Shown here one piece after another: positions 46,007 through 57,516 of a stretch of DNA of 64,000 bases. The DNA comes from Prinsepia uniflora. Taxonomy: Eukaryota > Streptophyta > Magnoliopsida > Rosales > Rosaceae. Numbering within the stretch: the stretch's first letter is position 1; every line of letters starts with the position of its first letter. A program made the translations under genes and the position numbers. The stretch is from positions 63,513,583 through 63,577,582 of the forward strand of contig CM064863.1 of assembly GCA_032719365.1 (NCBI GenBank), in the 5' to 3' direction. Below the pieces are notes generated by a model. The model was not told where the DNA came from. It saw only the letters and a list, made by a program, of their open reading frames with translations, and did not search any database.

Positions 46007-46614
46007 GGGCACACTTGAGATCCAGTAACTGTGTGATTGATGCTTTTCACTGGTTTTCTGATGTTTTGGGCAATGGCCCGGATGAAGTGGTTTTGACGAG
46101 TTTTGGGACCGAGTTCCCAGATTTGAGATTGATTTGAGATTTGAGATTGATTTGAGATTTGAGGCTGAGGCCTGGATTTGAATAACGGTTTTGATACGGG
46201 TTTTCAAATGGTTTTTCTTGGATGGTTTTTGATTTGAGTGGTTTCATGACTTAAATTGATATGCATGCATTGGTTTTGGGTGGAGGGTATAAATGTAATT
46301 GTTTTATTGAACTTTTTTCTAAGTTATACTTTATTTTTGTCCACTCACAGTCTTTTCGTGTTTTCGATACCCTCCATGTTGTTGCGGCATGGGCTGTTGA
46401 TCGAGAGAGACGGAGACATTACACCCACGATCCACAGTAGTTCGATAAACTCTGGGAAGACCGGTTACTTTTCGGATGGTTGGATAAAAAATCCCTTGTC
46501 CGACTTACGTGTCACATGAAGGTTGGACGTCTGTTTAGCCTTCATGTCATGCGTAAGTTAGACGGGAGCAGGGTTTAGTCCCTAATCCTGGGGGATTAGG
46601 GGTGGGCCCTGACA

Positions 46615-46870
46615 CAATTCAAACACAAATCTCGTAAAATGTGCCATTAAAATAATTTCCATAAAATCGTCAAAAATCATATAAAAATCCTAATTAATCA
46701 TATATCACCAAAAACACATAAAAAAACATTTAAAATATATAAATATGTAGGCATAATAGTTTAACGAAAATAAAAGTGCACTCACATACCATCCATGTAG
46801 TCGAATCTCGCATGGCATGCCTTTTTGTAATTTTTGGGAACTTTAGAACCTTAATCTTGAATTTCCAACC
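46615..46870 (-). mobile_element. LTR H, second part (truncated)
   Basis: Directly after the TSD of LTR G, AT-rich sequence continues to GTGCACTCACATACC near 46787, the far boundary box of the cassette in minus orientation. Similarity to the family fades by about 46870, and the LTR end is not found. The boundary with the hAT pseudogene lies somewhere in 46870-47000. Confidence 0.6.
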
Positions 46871-47004
46871 AACCTCACGGTCCCAAATTCGAACCTTGTT
46901 CTAGGCACAAATCTGTGCGGTTTTCTTCGAAATTCCACTTATTCTGTTCGTAACTGTCTTAGAAAAAGGTTTATGACCTTAATTCAAACAACAATTAATG
47001 TCTA

Positions 47005-48497
47005 AAAGGGTCCTTATCAACCTAAAGATCACATTTTCCCCAAACCGACTTTTCCCATTATGATTCTCAATTTAATAAAGATCGGTATGATGAATTTTAC
47101 TTGGTTGGAATGTAGTATAGAAAAAGATGTTGTATATTGTGTTCCATGCTATCTTTTCAAACCCAATTTTGATAAAGTGAGTAATGAGGCCTTCACAGAT
47201 AAAGTCTTCAAAAATTGGAAGAAAGGAAAATAAATAATCAAGGGGCATATGGAGTTGTTGGTAGTTATCACAACCAATCTAAACAAGCTAGTTTAGATTT
47301 AATGAATCAGATTAGTAGCACATCCAAAGTGTTTTTTATCAAGTAGTCTGACCAAACTCGTATTGATTATTGTACTCTCTTGAATGCGGCAATTGATTGT
47401 ACAAGGTTTTTGTTGACATAAGTGGCTTTCTTTCCGAGGACCATGATGAAACAGAAACATCAAGCAATGCTGTAAATTATGTACAACTCATGAAATTTCT
47501 TGTAGATCATGATGAGAAAGTAGGTCGGTTGTGTTTGAAAATGCTCGTGGGAACCTCAAATTAATAGCTCATGCAATTTAAAAGGATATTGTCAATTCTT
47601 GTGCCATTGCAACCATTGAAGATATCATTATTGATATGAAGGAGGAGGAGGAGGATGATGAGGGGGGAGAGGGAGAAAAGGGGAAGGGGGGGGGGGGGGG
47701 GGGGGGGGAGAATCCTTTTCTTATTAGTTGATGAATCAAGAGATGTTTGCATAAAGAGAGGAAAATGGTGTGTGGTATTTCATTTCATTATGTGAGCAAA
47801 ATGGGGAAAGTACTTGAAAGGTTTGTGGGGGGTCCAATATGTTTCCGATACAACTTCAAGCTCACTAAAAAGTGCCATTGATTAATTGCTTTCCACAAAT
47901 AAATTGAGTATTACTATGCTATGAGGACAAGGGTATGATGGGGCTAGAAATATGAAAGGTGACTACAATGGTCTTAAAGTTAAGATTTTGAGAAAATCCA
48001 TATGCCTTTTACTTTCATTGTTTTGCTCTTCAACTTCAACTGGCTCTTGTAGCCGTGGCGAAAGGAAATGTTTGACATTGCCACTTTTTTCACATCAGCT
48101 AATGGTTTGTTGAGTGTAGTTGGAGTTTCTTGCAAGTGTCGTCATGAATTTAGAGATCTACTACAAAAAAAGGCTTATGCAAGCTCTCAAAGATGATTGT
48201 CCCCAAATAGGCATGGCTTAAATCAAGAGACTAGTCTCAAATATTCCAGTGACACTCGTTAGCACTCGTTAGAACTCACATTATGTTACCTTACTTAGTA
48301 TTATTTCCATGTACGACTCAGTAGTGACGGTGCTTGAATTAATTGTTGTTGATGGTTCCGCTGACAATATTGGTGATGCAAATAGGTCATTGAAGGAAAT
48401 ACAAACTTATGAGTTTGTGTTTTACCTAATTTTATGAGGTCGATATTGGGAGTCACAAATGATTTATCGCAATCATAATAAAAGAGAGATCAAGATA
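47005..48497 (+). pseudogene. hAT transposase (TTF zinc finger plus DUF4371 type), first part
   Basis: Read across several frames it gives GPYQPKDH, VVYCVPCYLFKP (TTF-type zinc finger, about 47110-47170), FKNWKK, then SDQTRIDY, NAAIDCTRF, a LVDESRDVC stretch near 47718-47745 and GQGYDG near 47930. Later there is a VLELIVVDGSADN segment near 48330. This is the order in plant ZMYM1-like hAT proteins. Numerous stops and frameshifts are present. It is interrupted at 48503 by LTR I, and the reading KRDQDIV-NAM closes up across the insertion when the LTR and one TSD copy are removed. Confidence 0.85.
47640..47709 (+). repeat. GAG-rich and poly-G tract inside the hAT pseudogene
   Basis: (GAG)n-like sequence grades into a nearly pure G run of about 24 at 47686-47709. 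It stands just before the LVDESRD motif, where the protein family has ordinary coding sequence. It is therefore a secondary expansion. The tract has the G-runs needed for a quadruplex. Confidence 0.9.
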
Positions 48498-48502
48498 TTG
48501 TG

Positions 48503-50998
48503 TGAAACAGCTCGGAACGTTGAAAAAAGCAAAAATGTAAATTCGAAAACTTTTTGTATAAAATTGACATTCTTAGCCTTGTGAATAGTGTGGTCAAATT
48601 GACTTTTTACATGACATGTGTTTTTCACGTAATTCAAGGATCATTAGGTAGGTCTCGATCCCCTGAGTCCGTAGACAGGCGGCACACTGAAATCAAACAT
48701 CGGATGAATAAGTTATGACTCTAGAACGATGAAGGGCTTTTTGGTAATTATGGTAAGGAGGTCAAAATGGTAATTTTGACGGCAGTGGATTAATCAGCCA
48801 CATGGAGATATCCTTCATTTTCTGAGTGACACATGTCACTTAGAATGGCTAGAGGAGTGGCCTGTCGGCCGTGTGTGTGTGTGTGTGTAAAGTGAAGACG
48901 TGTGTGTGAATTGAAACAACAACAAATAGAGCAACCGTTTGAATTGATAAGGCTCAGAGACTAGACACCGGGAAGGAGTGGGAAAAACGAGGACATTGGA
49001 GAGAAATAGAGACTGAGATAGAAAAGGAAAAACGAAGGACTGAGGAAAACACAGAAACGTAGAATCGAGAAAATTGGAAAAAAATAGGGTGAGAATTCAA
49101 ATTTCAATTGTGAGCCTGGATGATCTAAATTGAGATTAGAGTTAGCTTCCTGAGACCATTTCGAATCAATCCACATCAAAATCGAAGGAACTCGACCTTG
49201 TTTCGATCAAGAACCGAAGCACTAGTTCTTCGAAAAATCGAGCTTGAGTTCGAGTGATTGGAGGTAAGGAATTATGCAATTAGTTTTTTATTTATGTTCA
49301 TTATGATCCTAGGTTCCTTCCTGTGTGAATTAATTGGACAAATGGATGGGAATTAGGTGAGATTGAAGTTGAAACCCGTTTGAACATCCATTGGGGAATT
49401 GATGGATTAAGGCTCTGATTAATGTAATTAATGAAACAGAACATAAATTGAGATATAGTAGATGGAATCCGGTGAAAGAATTGAAGGTATTAAGGTCGAA
49501 TTGAGGGAGAACAAACCGGGTCATGTCGCGGGTTCATAACTTGTTTAGCAGAGAAACGGGGGAAAGAGGTGACACTGTAGCATGTACTGTGCAGGCGCGT
49601 GGCTTTCATGCACAGCCCCTTTGGGCAGCACGTGAGGGCGCGTGAGGCCGCGTCTCCAGTCAAGGTCAACATATGATTTTATCCTTTTAACGTAACTAGC
49701 ATTTTGGGACTGGTTTCAAGTCGATCGGACATCGTTTCGATATGATTCGGGATGTCCGAAGGTTTAGGATCACATTTAAAAATAGTTTAAAATTCGGAAA
49801 AATTACGGGGGATTTAGTAAGAGCATTATAAAGTATTTAGTGACCTTAGAATGTGATTTGGATAGGTTCGAGAAGTCCAGTGATGGTGGATTAGCCGGGA
49901 AAGGCGTATTGCACGCATATCGAGGCGACAACAAGGATGGTCTGTGACTGGACTTTGTTTTCCAAATTATGATGCATGCATAAATGTTTTATATGTTTTC
50001 CATATGTGATTTATATGATTATGATGATGATATCTATGATTTAAGATTTGCACGTATTTTGAGATATTTATGTATTTATACGTATTACAAAATTATGCTT
50101 TTATGCTGTGATTTGATAATGGTTTCGATGACATGATTTTGGGATTCAAATTATGATTTGATTTCAATGGTTTAGAAATGGATTTGGAAAAGTGATTTCG
50201 GATTTGGTTTCGGAATGATGATTTCAGATTCGGATTTGGATTTGACAAAATGATTTTAGATTGGATTTGCTGGATCTAGTTTTGGGTTTAAAGACCCGGA
50301 TATGATATATGACGGGGGCGGGCCCGGATGTGATTATTGAGTCTAAAGACTCAGGAGTTTAAGAACTCGAATTGATATTGAGGCCTGTTGAGTTTAAAGG
50401 CTCGGATATATATTGAGTTCAAAGACTCAGATAGATCCAACAGGTGCGATTGATAGAAATGTGTTTTGGATTTCTGTGATATCATGATGGTTTTCACTAC
50501 TAATGATTTCCAAATGGTTTCCAGATGTTTTGGGCTGAGGCCCAGACTTAGAGGAAACGAAAATGATTTTGGTTTTTATAAACGGTTTTTATTATTTTAT
50601 AATGACATGGTTTTCTTATGCTAAAAAGGAACTGGTTTGCGAATGCATGCATTGGTTTTACATGGAGGGTATAAATGTCTTTTCTTATAAATGTTTTTTG
50701 AACTTATGATTTATTTTTGTACACTCACAGTCTTTTATATTTTTCGATACCCTCCAAGTTGGTGTTGCGGTACGGGCTGTGGTTAGTGAGACGGAGACAT
50801 CACACACGCGATCCACAGTGATTCTGCGCTCTCTGGGACATCGGAAGGTGTTTTTGGACGACGTTGACCTGGGTATCCCTTGTTTGGCTTACGTGTTCCA
50901 TGGAGATTAGGCATGTGTTTAGCGTTCGTGTCGCACGTGGGTTAGACGGGAGCATGACTTATCCCTTAATCCCAGGGGATTGAGGGTGGGTCGTATCA
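48503..50998 (+). mobile_element. Solo LTR I, chromovirus-type (2.50 kb), TSD TTGTG
   Basis: It starts TGAAACAGCTCGGAACG, a diverged version of TGTAACRACCCGTCCCG, and ends GGGTGGGTCGTATCA. TTGTG flanks it (48498-48502 and 50999-51003). The host reading of the hAT gene is restored when it is removed. GTGACTGGAC (49944-49953), TGCATGCA (49973-49980 and 50644-50651) and GTACACTCAC (50719-50728) mark the cassette. A (GT)n tract lies near 48871-48889. Confidence 0.92.
50284..50440 (+). repeat. Hairpin array in LTR I (degraded)
   Basis: The first unit at 50284 is GGGTTTAAAGACCC and the second at 50339 is GAGTCTAAAGACTC. Later ones (near 50354, 50390 and 50417) carry stem or loop changes. The decay matches the older look of this LTR. 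Confidence 0.75.
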
Positions 50999-51003
50999 TT
51001 GTG

Positions 51004-51640
51004 AATGCAATGATTCTAGTTCAAGAAAGTAAGCAACAACTACAATATATGAGGGAGAATGGATTTAATGTTTACTTGGTCAAGTATCTTGTTTTTGTGA
51101 CAAACCTGATATTGATATTCCCAAGATGAATGATTTGTTCGTTAATTGTGTGAGATCAATATGTGTAGCTCCAAGAATCACAAACTTTCATCATTATCGT
51201 GTAGACATCTTTGTAAGTGCCCTTGTAGACATCTTTGTAAGTGCCCTCGATAAACAACTCATGGAGTTGAATAATCGCTCTGATGAAGTAAGTACGGAGA
51301 TGCTTCTTTATATGTCATGTTGAGTTTGGATGATTCCTTCTTTGCTTTTGACTCGGTTTGCTCAATTTTATCCTCAAGAATTTAATTCTCAAGAACTTCT
51401 CACACTTGAAGATCAACTCGGTGTTTATATTCATGATATGCGTTCGAGTAGTGAATTTTCCAAATTGAAAAGAATAAAGAATCTTGCAAAAAAATTGGTG
51501 AATATGGGAACGAATAAAATATATAATTATGTATATTTGCATCTTACTTTGGCTTTGCTTTCACCGATTGCAACTGCTTCGATTATTTTCTGCTATGGGA
51601 AGGAAATAAATGATTGAGTGATAGTATGGTTGTTAACATT
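51004..51640 (+). pseudogene. hAT transposase, C-terminal part with dimerisation region
   Basis: It continues directly after the second TTGTG. Segments QQLQYMRENGF, DIDIPKMNDLF, ITNFHHYRVDIF and DKQLMELNNR are followed, after a stop at 51321-51323, by LTRFAQFYPQEF, LEDQLGVYIHDMRSS and the C-terminal KLVNMGTNKIYNYVYLHLTLALLSPIATAS. These match the usual end of hAT proteins. A 24-bp tandem duplication and several stops make it non-functional. Sequence to about 51730 continues without recognisable content. Confidence 0.85.
51200..51247 (+). repeat. 24-bp tandem duplication in the hAT pseudogene
   Basis: The 24-mer TGTAGACATCTTTGTAAGTG plus CCCT occurs twice in direct succession (51200-51223 and 51224-51247). 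It duplicates eight codons. Confidence 0.95.
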
Positions 51641-51739
51641 GAGAAATATGTTTTTCTTGCATTGATAACGAAGCTATAATACAACGTTTTCAAGGTACAA
51701 AAATTCGCCGTGGACAATTATAGGGCTATAATATTATCT

Positions 51740-52430
51740 CTTCCATGAATGTGTGTCACTCTTTTTATTTTGTTGTTTGTTGAAGCATACATTGTTCTTC
51801 CTTGAAAATCCTTCTTGATCCCTACAAACAACAAAAAGAAGTAATCAAGGTTAAGGTTGAAGCCTCGAGGGATTGTTAAACTAAGAACGCTCTGATGCTT
51901 ATGTTAGTTTTGAGAGAGAGAGAATTCAAAAGAGCTTTAGAAGTAAAGATCTAATTACTTGAAAGCAGAATAAGCTCCGTTATTTATAAGAAAACCTTAG
52001 GAGTCACGAAGAATTTTGATTGGTCAGTTGAATTTGTAATTAATAATAATTCTTTTGTGAAAAAGATATTATTTAATAATTAATTTTTATGAAGAATATT
52101 TATTATTGAGGCTTTAAACCCGATTAAATAATACATTTAGTTGATAAATATATTATTCAATGTGTGGTTGTTTGTGAGCTATTAATGCCATTACTAGGGG
52201 TAGTTTGGACATTATATAAATTATGGGTCATATGGCATTTTGGGTTCCACAAATGCCCCTACATCGCTTAGAAATTCTTGGGAACCCAACTTACCATTTT
52301 AGAGTAAGACTCCATCTTATCTTGTATTATCCAGTGTCGGAAAAATTTGTTGGGCTCGGAACATATCATTGACTTGATGATGTAAGTGAGCTTTGAGTTT
52401 TGATTTGTGACCTAACAAAAATAGACTTTT
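51740..52430 (-). other. LTR-like promoter/leader module, second copy (minus strand)
   Basis: On the minus strand the same landmarks as in 20145-21403 occur in the same order: CTAAGCGATGTAGGGGCATTTG, TATA-like CTTATAAATAACGG, AAGCATCAGAGCGTTCTTAG, GAGGCTTCAACCTTAACC, GGGATCAAGAAGG. The distances are similar once the MITE in the other copy is discounted. The family is not identified. I suspect a U3-R-U5 region. No TSD was found. Confidence 0.45.
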
Positions 52431-53876
52431 CCAATGAACTCTTGGTTTTTATTTATTTCTAATTTAATGGAAGTTTGCTACATCCATTAAAAAAGAAAAA
52501 ACAAACAAAACTCTTCATTTGCTTGGCCATCGAAGAGAAAAAAATGACTGAAAATTCCATAATAACTTCACCTTTTAATGTTTTTTAGGTAAAAGCAATT
52601 ATTTAAGGAAGATGTATGAATCTTTTTTTTCCTTTGAAGTCTTTAGCCTTTTGCCTTCTTCTCCAAAAAAAACTTTTTTCTCCTTGTTCCAAATATTTAT
52701 GCATCCTCATCTTCTAAAAATTCAAGGTTGAATTTGTTGGCTGCTATTTGAAGAGAAAAATCATCTCCAAATCCATCTTCATTGTGTGGTAAGAAATTTT
52801 GTTTTTTAGTTCTTGATGATTATTTTTGTAAATAGGGTAGCAGAAGTTGCTACCATCTGGGAAAAAAAATCATCATTGCAAAGTGGGTATTGTTCTCCAT
52901 CATTGTTGGGAGGGGCAAAAGAATAATCTGCCAAAAATAATTCCAAGCAATATGTGTGGAGGAAATGGACGGTTGAGATGAACTTAAAGAGGTGAAAACT
53001 TGTATAAAAAATAGTTGATGACATTAGTTGATGTCAACATCTTCTGTGCTAGCCAACAATGAAGATTAGATGAGTATTAGCGCGTGGACTTCATGCGCAA
53101 ACAGGAGCGAGTAGCACGCGACAGTGATGTCAGAAGGGTCCCCCATGGCGGCTAGTGACGCCAGCTTTTCCCTATTCCAAGTGACACATGCATGCAGAGG
53201 ATTGGAGGGTACATGCACGTGCACTCCACGCCCTGACACATAGGAGTGGACCTATGTGAAGCTGACATGTGACCCCCGTGCGGCTGGGATGCGTTAGTCC
53301 ATCTTTGCTCCACTTGACACGAAGCGCGAGCGCTGAAGAGCGATGGAGACAAAGAAGAGCAGATTATCGTGTTCTTGCCACGGAGCGGTGGACACCGGGC
53401 GCATTCACCTCACACATAGAAAAAGGCACATGGATCTCTGTGGCACTGGAAGGCAGGTCCCATACGACGGCGACGCGTCAGGGCCTATTTCTGTGGTTGG
53501 TTCAGCTTGTGTGGCACAACTCAGGTTCCGTGAGACATTTTTTGCAGTGTGGCTGTTAGTCGCTTCTCCATCGTTGTTTTATTTATTTATTTATTTTTCT
53601 TTGTAGCTCATATATAAAAAATATAATATTATATATTTATATTTAAAAAACTTATTAAATTGTCTTGCATTTCAACTTACACTTTTGAGGATTCTGGGAG
53701 TTTACGATGTCCTTTGGCGACGATTCAGGTGACAAAAGGCTTCTTTTTTCTGGTGTAATTTTTTTGACATGCTTGAAAGACACTTCCAAAGAAGTCCAGT
53801 AGACTCGAATTATGGGAGCGTGGTGGCTCGTGTAGTCTGAAACCATTCAACGGTAAAAATTCAGAGTTCGAAGGAC
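52431..53876. other. Unclassified region, no gene seen
   Basis: The sequence is AT-rich to 53030, then a more GC-rich stretch runs from 53070 to 53560 (with GCGCGTGGACTTCATGCGC, resembling the GCGCGTG box of the chromovirus LTRs), followed by AT-rich sequence with a TTTATTTATTTA tract at 53579-53598. There are only short chance frames and no terminal repeats. Confidence 0.5.
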
Positions 53877-54284
53877 TTGAAGATTTCATCATGGAAAATT
53901 CACAACCAAATTACCTTTTCAGACTGCATATTCGTGGAGCTCGATGATAAAGGTTTTTTCATGAAAGCTCTAAGGCATGGGAAAAATAAGAATTCAAAGA
54001 CTAGAAGATGGATGAAATTCTACCCCTTGATCATCAGTTGGGGTTTTAAGGTCTCATTCTTGACGTTTTTTTCAAAGATCACCTGTCGAATAGGATGTTG
54101 CCCTACTCATCTAGATATCGGAGCTTGTCGAAACATCATGTGTTTCGAGAAGCTCAATGAACTATTTGGCTTGGAGCTCTTGGAAGATAAATTCTCGCTC
54201 TACTACACCGTATCATATGAAGCGGTCCCTGGCGGATGGCTTCCTCTAGTTAATCCGAAAATGGAGTTAGTTGAGAAAACATGA
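53877..54284 (+). CDS. Short ORF of unknown function ending at an LTR
   Basis: An open frame of 135 codons begins with ATG and ends four bases before the 5' LTR of element K. It has a Lys/Arg-rich first third, a hydrophobic middle (FYPLIISWGFKVSFLTFF) and a few Cys. This gives it the look of the gag-proximal transposon ORFs common near plant retroelements, but I recognise no family. The stop lies in the bases abutting the LTR, so the native C-terminus may lie elsewhere. It could be a chance frame. Confidence 0.3.
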   Translation: MKISSWKIHNQITFSDCIFVELDDKGFFMKALRHGKNKNSKTRRWMKFYPLIISWGFKVSFLTFFSKITCRIGCCPTHLDIGACRNIMCFEKLNELFGLELLEDKFSLYYTVSYEAVPGGWLPLVNPKMELVEKT

Positions 54285-54286
54285 CA

Positions 54287-56124
54287 TGATAGGTCTTTAA
54301 TTAGACATTATTTTATATTATTTTATACCTTTTATACTTGTATTTTAATATTAAAATATCAAACAATTGGAGAAAATAATAGTTTTTGTGGGAAATTTGC
54401 AGAAATAAATAAAACATAGAATTTTGAAAATTTTGGCGAAAGAATTGTCCCAGTCGGAATTATCACAAAGAAATTATGGATGAAACAAGGAAGGCCACCA
54501 AATTATTTAAAGGAATTCGATAGGGGCTACCGAATTCAGCTCCACAGCGCCCAGCTTTCAGCCCAGAAGCGGCCGAGTGATCCAGCCCAAGCCTAACCAC
54601 TGTTGCAGCTCGGCCCAGTGTCCCGCGTCCCAAATTGCTGTGGATTCAACCCTCCGGGCCTTCAGCAAACACTAGTCGAGCTCGTCTTCAACAGTTCGGC
54701 GCGTGTGTCCCGAAATCCATCCCTCATTTCAGCTCGCTCCCATTGAACTCCTTTTATTCAGTTTGGAGCGCGTCTCCCGAATGCCCCTTACGCCCACTGG
54801 CAGCTTTCCACCGACTCCACCTGCTCCTCTGTACAATTGCATTTTCTGTAGTCCCTCACCGAAAATCAGACCTCTATGTCCTGTTACAACCTGTTCCCTT
54901 TTTTGCATAAGTTTTTGAAAGATTTCCAGCACATATCCAACTACAAACCATCCTTAATTTCATCATTAATCATCATTTTTCATTATTGCAATTGAATTTA
55001 TTTTTATATTTTATTTTTGTATTTTATTATTTGAATTTTTGGCACTCTCTCTATAAATAAGGAGGTCATTTCATTTGTTGAGGGTCCCCATTTGTCCCCA
55101 TTTTTCCCCTTTCTTCCCTTCTCTTACTTCATTTTTCTCTCTTTGGTAGTTTCATGTTTAATTTATCCTTTTCTCTTTATAGATTTATTTTTGGGGACCA
55201 TTTGTAACTTCTTTTAATTTTCTTCTTATGTTTTCTTTTAATTTTTATTCTTAGATTTTCCTTTTCACCTCTTTGACTTCTCTTTTAGATACAATTTTAT
55301 GTCTTCTAAATGTTTGAGAACATGAATACAATCTCCATGTATTTACTTTCTAAATTTCATTTATTTAATAAGTTTTAGTGCTTTATACTTCAATTCAAAG
55401 CTAAGTGTCGACCGTTGTCGATGCATTTTGAATAGGATTGAAGAAATTTATATGTCGGTCGCTGTCGGCACATTTAATCACAGACTTAAGGTGAATCATA
55501 TTGTAAGTGTTTGATGTATATTAATATTTGACGCACATTAATGGTTGATGCATTTATAAAATGAAAAATGTATGCATTACTTGAAATGATGAAGGTAGGA
55601 TTTCGTAATTAGTTCAATATGAGCAAAATCTAAAGTGTTGGTAAAAATTGTGTTTGAAATAAATCTATTTTAGGAGTAGTTTAAATAATGTGATTGTTAA
55701 TTTGAAATTACTTACGTAAAAGTGTCGGTTTTGTCTATGAAATTACTCTATGGTTTGTAAGTTATAATTAGCATGAGTATTTGTATTTTAACTCATAGTT
55801 TGGTTAAAAATGTAGTTTAGATTACACTTTGTTCAAACACAAATTTTATTCTTTTATTCTTTATTCTTTTATTATTTTATTATTCATTCGTTAATTATTT
55901 AATTCATTTATTAATTAATTCTTTTATTCTTTCATTTATTATTTCAATTATTCTTTCATTCATTATTTTATTCATTATTCTTTCTCACTAACACATTATT
56001 AATGTTCCCTAATTTCCCCAGTTAAGAACGATCTCTATTTACTAATACTATATCTACACAAAAAGGGTTTAAATTGCATAATACTTAAATTACGTGTTTA
56101 ATTTAATGTGTAGTTTGAGCGATT
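54287..56124 (+). repeat. 5' LTR of element K (about 1.84 kb)
   Basis: It begins TGATAGG. The end is placed just before the primer site because the 3' LTR is cut by the window. The length agrees with solo LTR J (1864 bp). Possible promoter: CTATAAATAAGG near 55051. The T-rich tract at 55850-55990 is the counterpart of the A-rich tract of J. Confidence 0.85.
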
Positions 56125-56126
56125 TT

Positions 56127-56144
56127 TGACGCCGTTGCGGGGGA
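56127..56144 (+). other. Primer-binding site of element K (tRNA-Asp-like)
   Basis: TGACGCCGTTGCGGGGGA differs at two positions from TGGCGCCGTTGCCGGGGA, the tRNA-Asp-complementary site typical of Athila/Tat-type plant gypsy elements. Confidence 0.7.
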
Positions 56145-56261
56145 AATTGAAAATCATTTTTAATTTGTTAGTGTATGTATATAAATTGTGTATATTATAC
56201 TTGTTTATATTTTTTTTTTATTTTTGTTCATAATTTTCTTATTATACTTGTGTTTGATCCT

Positions 56262-56817
56262 AGAATGACCAACTCGATGAGACCCGCCGGGGGTTCTAGG
56301 ACCAGCCGCGTGGTGTCTTGGGCCCGCTGGGGGTCGTTGCTGTTCAGCAGGAACCCTGCCAAGACTAGACACCGGTGTGGTGCCGACCAAAGGGGCTCCG
56401 ATGCCAAAGTTAGTATCTGAGTGCCGAGGGGCATGTAAATACAGTGCTCTGGATCGGTTCTCAGTGTCTTACCTTTGTGAAGGGTTTCTTGGTATTTATA
56501 GTAGCCATAACTGCGGTAGGTGGGCTACTGTTGCGGGAGCAGGTGGTGCTTTCTGGCTGAGAGTTGCCTGACAAGCCCTGGACATCCGGAGGAGGCGCTA
56601 GCTGGAGTCCCAACCTGCCTCCGTCAGGGAGTTGGTGTTGCAGGGTTGGTTAGGTGACTGTCGCGGCTAGCTGGCGTCTATGCCATGTCAGGTGCCGAAT
56701 GACAGGCCTGCAGGTCAGTGCCGATCGGCGGGCCACGGTGGGGTGCCGATCGGAGAATCGGTGGGTGTCCTTCCTGTCCTTGGCGGGCCTTGTGCTTAGG
56801 TGGTCGGTCGATATGGT
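56262..56817. other. GC-rich foreign segment inside element K
   Basis: About 555 bp of GC-rich sequence (phrases GCCGATCGGCGGGCCACGG, GGGCCCGCTGGGGG) stand in an interior that is otherwise strongly AT-rich. GGCTCCGATGCCAAAG and GGTATTTATAGTAG resemble motifs of LTR or leader regions in other plant elements. No flanking duplication or coding frame was identified. Confidence 0.45.
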
Positions 56818-56819
56818 AT

Positions 56820-57260
56820 CAACAACTTGTTTATATTCTATTTACTTGTTCATATTATATTTGTTCTTACTTTATTTGTTTATTTATACATGTTCATATT
56901 ATAGCTGTTTATAATTTTTTTTTTTATACTTGTTCATAATTTTTTTTTTCATACTTGTTTTTAGTATATTTGTTTATACTTGTTCATAAATTGTAAATTG
57001 TTCATAATGTTCATATTTTACTTGTTCATAATTTCTATTTTTATACTTGTTCATAAATGTTCATAATTTTTTTTTATATTCTTGTTCATATTATAATTGT
57101 TTATGTAAACTTTTCTTATTATACTTGTTATTTTATATTTGTTTATGATTGTACATACTTGTTCATTTTATACTTGTTTATATTCTAATTGGTTATGATT
57201 GTAGATATTTGTTATACTTGTTCATAAATTGTATATTATACTTGTTCACTTTTTCTTATT
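56820..57260 (+). repeat. TACTTGTTCATA-type interspersed array in element K
   Basis: The phrase ACTTGTTCATA or ACTTGTTTATA recurs about twenty times with AT-rich spacers of 5-20 bp. A smaller set flanks the GC-rich segment at 56195-56250 and 61300-61350, which suggests the array once was continuous. Confidence 0.8.
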
Positions 57261-57516
57261 TTTATTTTCATTTCTTTTGAATTTTTTTTAAATTAAAAAA
57301 AATTCGTAAAAAAAATCTTTTTAAATTAAGTTTGTCTTTTTTTTTTTTGTATTTATAAAATAAAAAAAAATTTGTTTTAAAATAAAGAAAACATTTTCAT
57401 TACCCTTTTAATTATTAAAAAAAATTTGAAAAAAATATTAATTTCAAAATTTTCTAGTCTTAACTTTGTGATAGTGTACATATATACTTGTAAATAAATC
57501 TTGTGCATAATCAATA

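Larger units (their letters stand above)
33193..46614 (+). mobile_element. Solo LTR G, split by element F, TSD CAATT
   Basis: It begins TGTAATGACCCATCCCGGG and ends GGGTGGGCCCTGACA. CAATT stands on both sides (33188-33192 and 46615-46619). Its own sequence is 33193-33859 plus 44308-46614, about 2.97 kb. It carries GTGAGTGGAT (45355-45364), TGCATGCA (45384-45391 and 46262-46269) and GTCCACTCAC (46339-46348). Element F sits in its first quarter with TSD CAGGG. Confidence 0.93.
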
